A stretch of 64,000 bases of DNA from Crocodylus rhombifer (Eukaryota; Chordata; Crocodylia; Crocodylidae), in assembly GCA_038503035.1 (NCBI GenBank), contig JAVSML010024331.1, positions 248,001 to 312,000 on the forward strand, in the 5' to 3' direction. A program made the position numbers and the translations under genes. Under the pieces are notes generated by a model. That model searched no databases and was not told where the DNA came from. It saw nothing but the letters and a program-made list of their open reading frames with translations. Shown here one piece after another: positions 12,132-23,592 of this stretch. The stretch's first letter is position 1, and each line of letters opens with the position of its first letter.

Positions 12132-12370
12132 TCTAATGAGAATGCTGCAATGTCACATGTATTAAGCCCCATGCATTTTTAAATGACTCTTTAAAATGCA
12201 TGCGGTTCTTTAGCTAAACCTCATCAAATAAGGTTTACATAAAGTGTCCTGCAACCATATTTTAATGTGCAGGGGCTTAATACACATGATAGTGCAGCAT
12301 TTTAATTAGAGCAGCTGCCCAGGAGCCATTCTAATTGAAATGCCCCCCTGAACATGTGTACAGGCAGCCA
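12132..12370. mobile_element. Foldback (MITE-like) element, family A copy 1
   Basis: Left arm 12,132 to about 12,182 and right arm about 12,262-12,310 are imperfect inverted repeats. Both read 'AATGCTGCA...ATGTGTATTAAGCCCC' outward to inward on opposite strands. Sequence to the right, up to 12,370 ('GAGCAGCTGCCCAGGAGCC', 'GTGTACAGG'), matches on the opposite strand the left flank of the 17.4-kb copy, so the element extends that far. It is non-coding. The superfamily is unknown. Confidence 0.6.
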
Positions 12371-13310
12371 AAATGGCTGCTTGGCTCCTAAAATTACTTG
12401 AGAATATCAAACTTCCTTTTAGTATTATAAAGAAGTAATCCAGTTAACACAGGGAACTCTCTGCCTTCCATTATGCTCTTTTTTCTAGTAATTAGGCTAA
12501 TTACAATGTGGCAACAAGGGAAATGCCACAGGGTTGAATTTGGTCAATGTGGTCTATTAACATGCTCACCCTCTTTGAATAGAGTTATCACTTTCAGGAG
12601 GTCACAGCAGTAATCAGAATAAATCTAACACTTTAAAAAATCATAATGGTAAAGTATATTTTATTTAATATCAAGGTGTCAGGGCAGATAAACAGAGGTT
12701 ATTTTAGGCATGGCCATAAAAGGAAGATGAGCAAAAAGAAAATATAATTTACCACATGCTCAATTTGCAGTAGCATCCGATTTTAATCTATTGTAGCTAC
12801 ACTAAAGGATTATGGATCAGCCAACCAACACTTATCGCCCTAATTTAAGTTAAATTTAAACATCAGTTACATTTAACAATGATCTCTGCTGGTGCTACCT
12901 TTTGGGTTTTGGGGCTGTATGATAAAGCAGTAAATAGTTCTAAAAATCAAGCCTTATTTTCCTGTCATAACTTGGTATGATGGAAGTTACTAGCCAAATT
13001 CCCTTGGCTTTCAATGCTGTTGCACAAGTATATAAATGTGAACCACACAAAACCCTCCCTTGTTCCAGTGTATACAGTGGTCGCCATTAAAAAAAAAACA
13101 ACTTTTGCTAACAGCTAATTGCATAATAATTATCAAAGTAATTGTAGAGTAATTATGTGCATAAAAAACTACAGAGAGCGTAAAAACTGTAATAACTGTT
13201 GTATACTGATCATAATATACCTGCTGTTGCCAGGACTACCTCAAGACTAAGAGACTGAAATAGGATCTTCAGACTCGCATGCAGTTCCTGATTAACAAGT
13301 GGGGGTTATT
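12371..13310. other. AT-rich DNA, nothing recognised
   Basis: There is no gene. An A9 run at 13,090 and scattered AT-rich stretches are all that is visible. Confidence 0.6.
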
Positions 13311-13469
13311 ATTAAGGGTATGTACAAACTCTCATAGTGAGAGCGCTCCAGTGATTCCAGACTTGCTGCCTCATGGACCAGTTCTGCTTCTATATGGGTG
13401 AATAGGAGTTTTTCTGATGACAAACACAGATCCGATTCTTGGGGCTGTCTATATGTGCAAGTGAAGGCA

Positions 13470-13569
13470 TGATGGGATCTGATGCATGATCCACACAATC
13501 ATGCCCCCTGCCAAGCAATACATGGATGGCAGGAGGTATGATTGTGGGATCATGAATCAGATCCCATCA
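13470..13569. repeat. Near-perfect 44-bp palindrome arms
   Basis: Left arm 13,470-13,513 and right arm 13,527-13,569 are inverted copies with about three mismatches and one indel, around a 13-base spacer. The arms begin 'TGATGGGATCTGAT' and end at 'CCCCCTGCCA'. The low divergence compared with other foldbacks here suggests a young or actively homogenised hairpin. It sits at the left edge of the 60-bp tandem array and probably belongs to the same element. Confidence 0.85.
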
Positions 13570-13611
13570 CACTTTATTGCCAGTGCAGGGACCCCCACCA
13601 GCTAACCCAGG

Positions 13612-13900
13612 CTCCCAGCCACAGGGGTGCTTCAGGTACCCCATGGTTGGGACACTACATCTGCTGCAGTCTTCCAGCCATGAAGGTGCATTGAGCACCC
13701 CTGCAGCTGTAATACCATGTCGGTTGCAGTCTCCCAGCCAGAGGGGTGCATGGGATACCCATCCAACTGACAGCCCTGTCAGTTGATGGGGCTCCCAGCC
13801 ACAGCTTCAGCTGGAAGGTCCCAGGCTCAGGTGTGTACATATGTCTCCCCAGCTGGGTGCTCCAATCAGCTGAGAGGGCTCCTAGCCACAAGGACCTCTG
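13612..13900 (+). repeat. About 60-bp minisatellite ('CTCCCAGCCA' units)
   Basis: Units begin at 13,612, 13,671, 13,731 and 13,792, each opening with 'CTYCCAGCCA', and a diverged unit starts at 13,879 ('CTCCTAGCCACA'). Spacing is 59, 60 and 61 bp, then 87 bp where the last full unit is expanded. The resulting open frames on both strands (13,577-13,786 and 13,655-13,996) are by-products of the repeat. A further inverted pair, 'TTAATGGCATGA' near 13,913 and its complement near 13,995, flanks the right side, consistent with an enclosing foldback element of about 13.31-14.06 kb. Confidence 0.75.
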
Positions 13901-14039
13901 GCCACATGTTAAATTAATGGCATGAGAGGAAGCAGCTACAAACTTACTACACAAGTTTTGTGGAATAACTTTGTAGATTATATCTTTTTCAATCATGCCA
14001 TTAATTGACCGAATGTGTGGCCAGGTAACCGCTTAAGGC

Positions 14040-15130
14040 ATGATTAACTGGTTAATCACACTGTATGTGTAACATGTTGATGGGTCCTTGGAGTCTGTGG
14101 CCAATTAAGATGGGTATACTACTGCCTATTTGACTGAATGTGGGAATCCATCTTGGGAGGCTAGTTCAGTACATGAAAAGAACTGTCACTGAGGTTATAA
14201 GAGAAGGAGCAGGCAAAATAAAGCCTGTGGGCTGGATCCAGCCCACCCAGCCATTCAATCCAGCCTAAACATTTTAGAAAATTAATTATCTGCCTGTGGA
14301 TGCCTGTCAAAGATAACAAGGAACCAGAGGCAGCAGGACCCAGAAGGAGCTGGTGGTAGAGTCCAGCAGCAGAGCAGCAAGGCCAGCCCAGCCATGCCCC
14401 ATCCCCACTTCCAGCCCCCAACCAGAAGGTTCTGCAGCTTCTGGCCTGGCAAACCTTTGGCTGTTCCTCACCCCTCCATCCCTCTGAGTGAAAACTCAGA
14501 TAATATTGGATGGAGGGAAGGGGGGGAAACCACCATGATCAACCCAGGCTGGGATGGGTGGGCAGGCAGGGGGGTCAGAAGCAGCAGCAGGTGGGAGGAG
14601 CAGCAGCAGCAGGTGGGAAACAATAGGAGCAATGGCAGGCAGGCATGCAGGAGGGAAAGTAGGGAAGCAGCAGGGGAAGGGAGGCAGCAGCAGTAAGGGA
14701 AGTGGCAGCAGCGGGGAAGTGGCAGTAGCAGTGGGTGGGAGCCTGGGGCCTGCACCAGTGCCCCGGGGCCAGTGGGGACCCATGGTGGAGCACCTGGGCA
14801 CAGGGTCCACTCAGCTCCACTGCATGAATCTTGCATGCCGTCTACCTGAGCAACCCACCTGTGAGGAGAGCCCTGCACGATGGAGCCAGCAGCCCAGCTC
14901 GGCTCACAGCTATGTGCATGTTATGGGGAATGGTTTGGATCTCTGCACTATAGAGCTGGGCCAGCTCCACCCCTCTCCTTGCCATCCCGGCCAAGCCCCA
15001 TGACTTATACTGCTGGCTTCATCACGTGGGGCTCGATGAAGCTGGCCCCGCACTCTGCCACAATAGTGCAAAATCCATATGGCCTAAGAAACAGCAAAAT
15101 AAAAAGGATTTTGAATGAGCAAATATAACA
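14040..15130. repeat. GC-rich interspersed element with CAG-rich centre (unclassified)
   Basis: From about 14,200 there is a 'GCCTGTGGGCTGGATCCAGCCC' motif like that of a repeat I know from many vertebrate assemblies, followed by a GC-rich body with CAG/GCAG runs at 14,575-14,725. The Ser/Gly-rich and Leu/Pro-rich open frames on both strands (14,394-15,003) come from the CAG-rich composition. No domain is seen. GC falls again at about 15,060. I infer a decayed non-autonomous element but cannot give its class or exact ends. Confidence 0.45.
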
Positions 15131-17391
15131 ATGGCAGCTAGCACAGCATGCCAAATATTTAACAAATGCAAACAGCCTCCAAAGTTGACATATTTAGGCC
15201 TCATTACATCCAAAATACTGAAGCTTCTCCATATTTAAAGTGGTGGTGGCTTATTCAGCATGAAAAAGTTGTCTTTTCTCACATTATTTTTACTGGAAAA
15301 GAATTTCCTGTGTTTCTACTTGAAATACAGTACCACAGGCAAATGTTTGAACTAGGAAGCATAAACCCTTCATGATTCAGAGCCTCAGCCTATATCCCTC
15401 CTACACTTGTGAGTCAGTAGCATACTTCTTATGATCCGAGGAGGGGCATTAGATAAAGATTATAGGGAAAATCCATGCCATTGCTAAAAAGCTACTTCTT
15501 GACGTAAATTCACAGCAGAGGCAGCATCCCCTTTGCATGCTAAACTTTCATTATGATACTACAGAGACTGAATCGTAGAACTTCCTTGACGCAACACAAC
15601 ATGTAAGTTGACAAAACCTTTATAACAATATCTACTGAATCTAGAAGCAGAAGTGAGTACTTTCAGAACAATTTAAGGGGGAAAATATTAAAGCACTCTG
15701 AAACTAGTAGGTACCACCCCACAAGTGATTCCTTAGCTCAGGTATTTTAAATGGGATTATTTTTATAAACAATGCAAAAGTGTATTATTTTGAGGGAATA
15801 CAGAATATCAGTAAAACTAAAAAGAACACATATGTCACTATATCAGGTCATGCTGTAATTTCCAATGAAAAGCAACTGGAATTAGACCATGCTTACGTAG
15901 AAGGTATTCAAGTAAAAAGGGGATACTGGAAGACTGGTGTTATACACTCAAGGCATGGGTAAGTAAAAAAGTTCTTGTGAGATAAAAGTGGCAGCTACTT
16001 ACTTATCACCAGCTTCTCTGCTGTAACTTCTCATGTGCATGCTCTTACCTGGTGGTGAATAAGAACCAGGTAATAGCCCTGTTTCACCAGCTTACCACAG
16101 AGCACCTAACACACAGTAAATCTCTGCATCTTTTTTACCACACAATAACTTCTTTGTATGCCAAAGTGAATGAAAATCCTACCTCTGGAACAATATGAGG
16201 CCAATATATGCACAGATATGAATGCAGACACCTGGTTTGCAAAATGATCTGAAATTTCTTGGGATGAAAAGTACAACTTTAAGATACACAGAGATTTCCA
16301 TAGCCATATCCGTACAGTTTCTAGCAAAGTGGGACTCTGATTCTTGACTGAAGGACTGGCATATCACAACTTAATATGTAACTACAAGGGGAGTTAGTTG
16401 CCTGATCCCTCTGTACCTTTGAAACTTTTCCCCATAACAGCTAAAAACAAAAAGAGATATAATAAAAGTAAAAATTGAGTTATACTTTTTCTGGTAATGG
16501 GCAAGTGCCCTAACCATTTGATTACTGGGGATAAAACACCCTCTCACCATATAGAATTTCCATGTGTATGTTACTCTGTACATGTGTAGTCCATGCACAC
16601 AGGCTTACATGCCCAAAGTATAAAACATCCATGGAGACAGCTAGCAAGCTTCCAAGTAGATGCACGAAGGGAAATAGAAACACTTCCCCAAAAAGAGCTT
16701 CTGCAAACTAAAGTGATCTTTTGCCTGCTGTCTTTAGCACTTTGGCATGATGGCATTTGTGTGCATACTGTATAGCCTAGGACACAGAATACTTACATTT
16801 CTTCAAGTTAATTCAGTGTCACTTCACTTATCTATTTAATTGGTTCTCCTTGATTGGATGTAATTGGAAAGTGGTCTAAATTCTTATTCTTAATATGGGA
16901 ATTCAGCCAATATGTTCATGGATGATTAAATAATATAATTGAGATTGTATCACCTTCTTGGCTACCGGTAGTTCATCCTCATGTTCATAACCTTCTAGTG
17001 TTGTTTGATTAGTGCTGGGCAGGAAACAAGCTTCCTGTCCCATGAAACTTTTGGGGTTTTCAGAAATGTCTTTACTCCATATCAGAAGGAAACAAAAATC
17101 TTCTGATGACTTCACATGAGAGGGAACGACTCTCCCCCCCACCCAAAATAAAAAAAACCCAGTTGGGTAGGGCATTTGCGGGAGCCCTGTATCCAAACTG
17201 CTGTTCTTACTCCCACATCCCATATGGCTGCCCTGTTTTGATCCGTCTCTCCACAATAGGATTTCTGTCAAAAGCAGAAGGAAACTTAACAATGAAAGTT
17301 TTGTTGAAAGGGATATGTTCCTAAGGAGTACGCACTTTAAGTAGCGTGGCTCCAAGAGCCGCTCTAATTAAAGTGCCCAGAGCATCTCGTG
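15131..17391. other. AT-rich DNA, no recognised gene
   Basis: The longest frame is a 150-codon open frame on the bottom strand at 16,903-17,355. It has a Leu-rich N-terminal stretch that could mimic a signal or membrane segment, but I see no domain, no splice sites in register and no compositional shift, so I treat it as chance. A short hairpin 'TTACCTGG...CCAGGTAA' occurs near 16,047-16,075. The right edge (about 17,330-17,391) is the outer flank of the foldback element that follows. Confidence 0.5.
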
Positions 17392-17516
17392 TATCAGAGC
17401 CCCTGTACTGAAAAATAGCAGTGGGGACACCTTAACTAAACCTCATTCAATGAGCTTTGAAGTGCCCTGCCACCATTTTTCAGTGCAGGGATGCTGATAC
17501 ATGGGATGCTGGAGTC
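17392..17516. mobile_element. Foldback element, family A copy 2, cut by a CR1
   Basis: Left arm 17,392-17,455 and right arm 17,456-17,510 are inverted ('ATGTATCAG', 'CCCTGYACTGAAAAAT'). The left flank back to about 17,330 ('GCTCTAATTAAAGTGCCCAG') corresponds to the right flank of the 12.1-kb copy, but the matching outer right flank is missing because a CR1 starts at about 17,519. The element was therefore present before that CR1 landed. Confidence 0.6.
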
Positions 17517-17518
17517 AC

Positions 17519-18600
17519 AGATTCACAGAAGTTTAGGACTGGAAGGGACCTTGTGAGATCATCAGGTCCAGCCACCCCCGTTCTGGGCAGGAAAGACTGC
17601 TGGCATCAAATAACCCCAGCAAGACGTGCATCTAGTCTCCTTTTGAAGATCTCCAGGGTAGATGCCTGCACCACCCCCGTTGGGAGTCTATTCCAGAGTC
17701 TGGTTACACGAACCATGAAGAAGTTTTTCCTCATACAGTATCCAGTCTAAAACCTTCCTCTAGGCATTTATGATCATTGCTCCTGGTTTCCCCCTGGTAT
17801 GCTTTGGTGAATAATGGTTTGCCTAGCCCCTGATGCTCTCTCCTGATCTATTTGTAAGCTGCCACCAAATCCCCCTGAAGTCTTCTCTTTTCTAAGCTGG
17901 ACCTCCTCTTTCCATATCTGTCAGCCTTTCTTCATATGGAGTGTTCTTCAGGCCTCTAATCATAAGAGTGGCTCTTCTCTGTACTCTCTCAAGCTTCTCA
18001 ACATCCTTCTTGAAGTGTGGTGCCCAGAACTGGATGCAGTACTCCAGCATCCTAACCAATGCTGAGTAGAGTGGGAGTATAACTTCCTTAGTTTCGCTTG
18101 AGATGTATCGGTTGACGCATGCCAGCATAGTGTTTGCTCTGCTAACTCTAGCATCACACTGGCAGCTCATATTCATTTTATGGTCAATTATGACCCCCTG
18201 GTCCCCAGGGGCTGTGTTGAACAGCATCTGGTTCTGGTCTGTTCATTTAACTAATCTATCTAGGTCCACCTGGATCGTCAGCCTACCCTGATGCATAGCT
18301 GCACTTCCCCAAAGCTTAGTGTCATGGGTGAACTTTGCCAGTGTGCTCTTCACCCCCACATCCAGATCATTGATGTAGATGTTGGAAAGCACTGGTCCAA
18401 GTACCAAACCCTGGGAACCCCACTAGCTACCTTCCACCAAATCAACACAGATTAGTAGTTTCCCACCCATCTGACGGTTGAATTGTTGAGCCCAGAGTCC
18501 CCCAGTTTTACCTTGAGAGCCTCACGGACACCAAGTCAAAGGCCTTCTTGAAGTCTGAGTAAATGACATCAACCACACTCCCACAGACTTGCTCCAATGT
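17519..18600 (-). mobile_element. CR1 LINE, about 1.1 kb, 5'-truncated (bottom strand)
   Basis: This is the reverse transcriptase C-terminal half plus the 3' end of a CR1 retrotransposon, read right to left. The 3' end begins at 'TCACAGATTCACAGAAG' followed by 'GGACTGGAAGGGACC'. On the bottom strand the remnants include 'SDFKKAFD', the palm motif A region of the reverse transcriptase near 18,540-18,565, and 'LYSALVRMLEYCIQFW' and 'VQRRATLMIRG' near 17,950-18,070. The open frame 17,892-18,227 holds the best-preserved piece. Stops and frameshifts break the rest, so it cannot be functional. Homology is lost at about 18,600. Confidence 0.93.
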
Positions 18601-18757
18601 GCTGTAATTACAGCATATTGGAGCAGACTCGCTACACATGTATAGGCACCTTTTTGGACTGGCTCCCTCCTTATACACAGGCTGAAGCCTAGTAGAAGGG
18701 CAAAAGCAAAAAGAGATACCAAATGTTCTCCCAGACTTGTATCTGTTTATGTGTAAG

Positions 18758-18997
18758 GCATCAGTCCTCAACCTTTTTAGACTGAAAGCATAGACTCAAG
18801 GCACCCCTCAGAAATTGTCAACTCTTAGTTTTCACTTGATTTTTAGCTACAGAAAAATAATAGAGCAATTTTTCTGTAGCAAAGAACAAAGAAAGACCAC
18901 AGAAAGTCAGAATGCTTTACCTAACAATGCTAACTTTGCATGGCATCTTGGTTCATCCTTGAAAGGGTCTCAAGGCATTATCCCAGTTAAGAATCAT
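18758..18997. mobile_element. hAT-like non-autonomous element, about 240 bp
   Basis: The left end 'CAGTCCTCAACCTTTTTAGA' and the complement of the right end, 'CAATGATTCTTAACTGGG', form a degenerate pair of terminal inverted repeats resembling the 'CAGTGGTTCTYAA' termini of Charlie-type hAT elements. Internally 'GCTACAGAAAAAT' at 18,846-18,858 is perfectly complementary to 18,868-18,880. No clear 8-bp target duplication remains, so age or boundary error is likely. There is no coding sequence. Confidence 0.6.
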
Positions 18998-19339
18998 TGG
19001 CCATAGGAAAACTTGACTTGTAAGCTTATTGTAACCTTATCATAGCATCCTAGGTTTACATATTACAAACAAAAACAAAAAACATTTAAAAAGCTGTTTT
19101 TTTAAACTTATGTTTAAAACAAAGCTCCAATTATTATTTTCTTTTTGAACTCCAATTCACCAGTACCCTTTTCTGAAATTTATTTTCATTCCCCTGGCCA
19201 TTTTCAGCACATCTGTTGCTACCTGATGTACAGTAATTACAGTAAATGTAGACTGACCACTATTTAAAAGTTAGCACTTGGCAACAGAAACTGAAACAGA
19301 TGTATCTCAGGTACCACAGTTACCCTGCCTTTTGAGCTG

Positions 19340-19440
19340 TTTTCACCAGAGGCCAGGGTAGATTTGAACCTTATAGACTAGCTATATCAGAGATGTATGG
19401 CATAAACTTTTGAGCCTGAGCTTACTTCATCAGATGCTGT
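19340..19440 (-). repeat. Relative of the 'GATGAAG...AAAGCTT' short repeat (bottom strand)
   Basis: The bottom strand reads 'GCATCTGATGAAGTAAGCTC', then 'AAAAGTTTATGCC' and 'CTAGTCTATAAGG'. This corresponds to a well-known amniote repeat whose consensus contains a CTGATGAAG box, an AAAGCTTATGC box and a TTAGTCTATAAGG box. It is diverged and truncated. It is related in layout to, but distinct from, the 11.1-11.5 and 43.1-kb copies. Confidence 0.6.
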
Positions 19441-19653
19441 TTGTTCACTGTTTATGCTACCCTTAGAAAATAACTGTGATATCTCAAAAACCGGTGTACG
19501 ATAACTCTAAGTAAACACTTTTTAATGAGACTTGTCCCAGTGACAAAATGTGTAACATTTCCTCATTAATCTAATCCTTATGTTTAAGCTTTTATTTACA
19601 GAAGAGGTGACTTCTGTTCTTCATTTAGGGTGCGGTTACAAGTTACCGTTAGG

Positions 19654-19901
19654 TAGGGTGACCATCCATCCTATTTTTCCCAGAACAGTCCTGGATTTTG
19701 GAAGCCAGTCCCAGGAGTGGGGCACAGATTAAAATGAACATGCTGCTCTGCCTCTGTCTCTTCCTGCAGTATGCTGCTGACTTGGGAGGGAGGGAAGAAG
19801 TGACTGAGGGAGAACATAGGGGGAAGTATGACAGGAGTGGGGAGGGAAGCAGTGTTCAAGATGTCCCGTATTTCCAGCCAGGACGGATGGTCACCCCACC
19901 C
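19654..19901. mobile_element. MITE with 'TAGGGTGACCATCC' inverted termini, about 248 bp
   Basis: The left terminus 'TAGGGTGACCATCC' at 19,654 is matched by the complement of the right terminus at about 19,883-19,901 ('GGGGTGACCATCCGTCC'). The subterminal parts also pair loosely. I recognise these ends from a widespread non-autonomous DNA element of turtles and crocodilians. The open frame starting at 19,698 runs through and out of the element and is not a gene. Confidence 0.75.
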
Positions 19902-22900
19902 TTAAGCTATATGAAGTGCTGTGGAACACTGGTGATGCGTAGCGGGTGCACATGTACCCATGAGCGAGGCGGTGCACCCCTTATGAAAAGGTGCCGCCGA
20001 CATTGCCGTCGGTACCTTCAGGCAGTCGCCGCTTGCCACCCCCGCTCTCCCCATTGTCCACAGTGCTGCAGCCGCTTGTGGGAGCTTCCTGCTTGCTGCC
20101 ACCATGCTCCCACCACTGACAGTGCCACCTGCAGGAGCTCCCTGCTTGCCACTGCCACACTCCCACCACCGACAGCACCGCTGCTGCCTGCGAGATAGGG
20201 GCTGTGTTGAAATTAAGTCAGACACTGAAACAAAATGGAAGAAACAAAGCCCCAAAGAATAAAATGAAAAAAGTGTGTTAATGAATTAGGATTGGGTCAG
20301 GGGACTTGGGATACCAGTCAACAGGGGTTGTGCTCCCCCCAGGGGCTGACTTTGATGGGGCAAGGTTTTTTCTTTGGCACATTCTCTACCTGTGGTTACC
20401 CCTGGCTGATGAAGGTAGGCAGGTAATAGATGGCTGATTGCACTGCTGCCTGCTTGCACTATTTGTATGGGGTTGTACCCACTGGGGACAGGAAGGGGAT
20501 TTGGCTTGTTGCCAGTACCACCCCCTGGACAGTAGAGTTTGGCAGGTGGAAAATTTGTCCACAAAGCGCAAGAAGTCAGGGAAGGGCATGGTGCATCTTG
20601 GGATGCTGGAGGACTGATAATTGGTTGATTTATCTCTGTTAAAGAGTCACACATTACTGTAACACAAGCTGGGTAACTCAGCTCAAGGATAAACCTTGCC
20701 CAAAGTAGCGTAATTAAGATGGCTAGAGGGCACTTAGCACTAGTTTTCATGCTTTAATGGACAATCCCATATTAAGAGCTCTTAGTATAGCCTATGGGTA
20801 ACATGTAACCACACCCTTACTCAGGGAGCTTGTGGAAATTGCTACTTGCTACATCTTTGCTGAAGACTTCAAAACGCACTTCATGAAATCCATCAGAAGT
20901 GAAACATGACAGGTGTCACTTTCTCAAAGAGAACATACTCTATCTGCAATATTCCCATCCTTTGGGAACTTGATACCCAATCCTGAGTCTTGGTACACAA
21001 TGCTACTACTAGACTTCACTTTAATTGCACTCTTAGCACTAATCATTTTTGAAAATACTGTGTTTTTAAACAAGATATAACTGAATCCATCATGAACTCT
21101 TGGATAATTACATTTATTTACCTTGGAGCTCTGATAATTGATTGTGTTCTCTTTCCATTTAGTTCACAAAGGAATGGCCTTTGTCAAGAAAGTGGCTAAA
21201 AGAATCATTTTAAAGAACAGGAGTTTTTATTTTTCAATAAGCTAATCCCAGAGAAACAATTGCCATGTAGATGTGGCCAAACCTAACACTCACTCCAGCT
21301 CCATAAAGGAAATGGTTTATTGTAAAATTCATAGCAGATTCCCAAAGCAGACTAAGGTTAGGTCTATTTTTTTGTTTGGTGACAAACAGAAGGAGGTTAT
21401 GCATTTACAGTGGTAATCTTGTTTAAAGCTGCACATGAGGTAAGATGTCATCTACTATAGTAGTCACATGTCAAGCATCACAGCACACAAACTATATTCT
21501 CTTAGTGTGATCTGCTTGTTAGTTCTCAGAACACAGACCATTTCTCTGAGATACGCTGGGGCAGCAGGGAGCTCATTAGTATCACCAGCTTACCATCTGG
21601 CTCTGAAGGAAGAGGGGATTAATATATGTTGCCAGAAAAAAATAAAGCCAAAAAAAAAGATGATTGGAGAACTGTAGGATGCCATTAAGAAAGACATAAG
21701 CTTTTGCCTTTGAAACCAGAGAGTATTACCCTGATACCTCCTAGAACAAACCTAGAGGGTAACATGGGTATCCCTGTGAAATGCTGACAAAGCACTTGTA
21801 AAGTTTTGAGTTATCATGACTGTTTTATCTGCAGTATCCTTCAAGTTGCTATGGAAAAGGCAGCCAGTTATTAGTAAACAAAGCCCTTACAAAGTACCTT
21901 GCAGTCTGAGCCAAAGGACCAAGGAACCAAGTATATGAGATGATATAGAGTTATCATCACAAATCTATGCTAGCCTCCCATCTTTACAAGGGATACAATT
22001 ATCAGGCAGGAGGCCAAAAATTAATAGGCTCACAAGGGCTCTGCTTCAACTGTTCCTTGTTAATTTCTCTATATCTAGGGGCCGGAAACATGGAGAACAG
22101 TCAGCAGATACAAACTAAGCATAATCCTTCTGCTGGCTTACACTTAAAATGTCTAGGATTGACCAAGATGATAGACAATTCTCAGATTTATATTTAAAGT
22201 AATAGACATTTCACTCATTCTGGAAAGCTCAGCTTTTTGAAGAACAGTTTTTCAAGTGACAACAAGTGTGTTTAAAGCACGTTTAAAGCTTGGTTCACTT
22301 TGAGAGTTCTATTGTATGGCTTAAGACTCAGCAGATTTAAAACATATTTAAATTATCCTGCTTCTTTAATAAGGTAAAAAAGTCACAGCAAAGAATAACA
22401 GCATTAAAATAACTAACGATGAAGGTCTGTGAAACCTGCAAAGCCAACCACTGAATGACTCAGCCATTAGACTTTCACCTTCTGGCCTTTCAAGAATCCC
22501 AATATAAACATCCATGACAGACAAAACAGCTTATTCAGATGTCCTGTAAGACTAAAGTAAATAATTTTGGGCCTTTTCAACCCTATTGATGTCAAATGAC
22601 CTCAAAGACCTTTGGGCCAGGTTGTATATGAAGACATGTTGAGAACAGGCAGATCAGTTATAACAGTCCAAAACCTGAAATGAAAATCCATACATCTCCA
22701 AATGTTGGTTGGTTAGTATTTTTGATTTTGTGGTTCTGAAACTCTTTATGCATAGGCCTCCAAGCTTCAGAGACATTATAGTCAAACTGTATAAATATGA
22801 ATATTTAAAGTTCAGTACCTGAATCAATAGTATGACATCTAAATACGTAAATTAATTTTTGGAGTTAAAAAGAATTGCTAGCAACCTGCACTTTTGAAAA

Positions 22901-23189
22901 TCACACCATTGACTAAGATGCTTAAATATAGGTTTCTCTGTCTAATTTTCAGCACCCAAACTGTTTTTCTTAGTTTGCAGCAGAGCCAGGAGCAGAATCC
23001 AAGCCCCTTGTGAGAGGAAGGTCCTGTATTTCCATCACAAGATCTGTTCTGCCTCTCCTAAAAAAATAATTCCTAGGAGAAATCTCAGATTAATGAGACA
23101 GAAATTAAATGTGACAAGCTCTAGACAGGAATATTTATGTGCTTTAGGGAAGGACTAGATTCCTGTAGGAAGAGATCTAGCCAACTTGA
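19902..23189. other. Mostly AT-rich DNA, no confident feature
   Basis: There is a GC-rich patch at 19,930-20,200 with near-repeats of 'GGAGCTTCCTGCTTGC' (20,083) and 'GGAGCTCCCTGCTTGC' (20,134), a 51-bp step that suggests a short degenerate tandem repeat. Overlapping frames on both strands there are composition effects. A modestly GC-rich frame on the bottom strand at 20,286-20,750 has no recognisable domain. Nothing else is identified up to 23.19 kb. Confidence 0.5.
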
Positions 23190-23592
23190 TCATGGTGCCC
23201 TCAATCCCCACCCCTCTGATTGGCTGAGGGACCCTGTTGGCCCTATGCCCCCCCCGCCCCAATGACTGAAAGAGAGAGCTGTCTGTCATGCGGCCACCTC
23301 CCTCATTGCTGATTGGCGATGGGGGTGGGGCTGCATGACAGGAACCCTGTCAACCAATCCGTGGCGAGAGGTAGGAGGGGTGGCAGCCATTTTGTCTGCT
23401 CACCTTCATGCTGGCAGCCCCCTTTGTGCCAGGTTGCATGGCTGGGAAAACTGCTGGCTCGCACTGGGGAGCCAGCATTTTATATTTAGTAAGTTTTTTA
23501 ATGTGTTTTTCCCAATGGATTTTGTGGAGATCACCTGATTTCATGATTTTCATGAAATCCATGCAATCACTATTTGATTCTGTCCCTACTTA
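23190..23592 (-). mobile_element. Non-autonomous element, family B (bottom strand copy)
   Basis: Read on the bottom strand this copy starts 'TAAGTAGGGAC' at 23,592, followed by 'CCACAAAATCCAT', an AT-rich 'ATAAAATGCTGG' segment, then GC-rich sequence with 'CAAAATGGCTGCCACCCCTC' and 'CCAATC' boxes. The same order of motifs occurs on the top strand at 25,430-25,936, so these are two copies in opposite orientation. The protein-like frames here are spurious. The far end could not be fixed; 23,190 is an estimate. Confidence 0.6.

Noticed and set aside
14468..15003. Several overlapping 80-150-codon frames on both strands
   Set aside because: They come from CAG/GCAG-rich composition; the same DNA gives Ser/Gly/Gln-rich and Leu/Pro/Cys-rich products in different frames and no domain.
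16903..17355. A 150-codon open frame on the bottom strand with a hydrophobic N-terminal stretch, like a secreted or membrane protein
   Set aside because: No domain, no second exon-like frame, no compositional change, and it runs into the flank of a foldback element. Frames of this length occur by chance in 64 kb.
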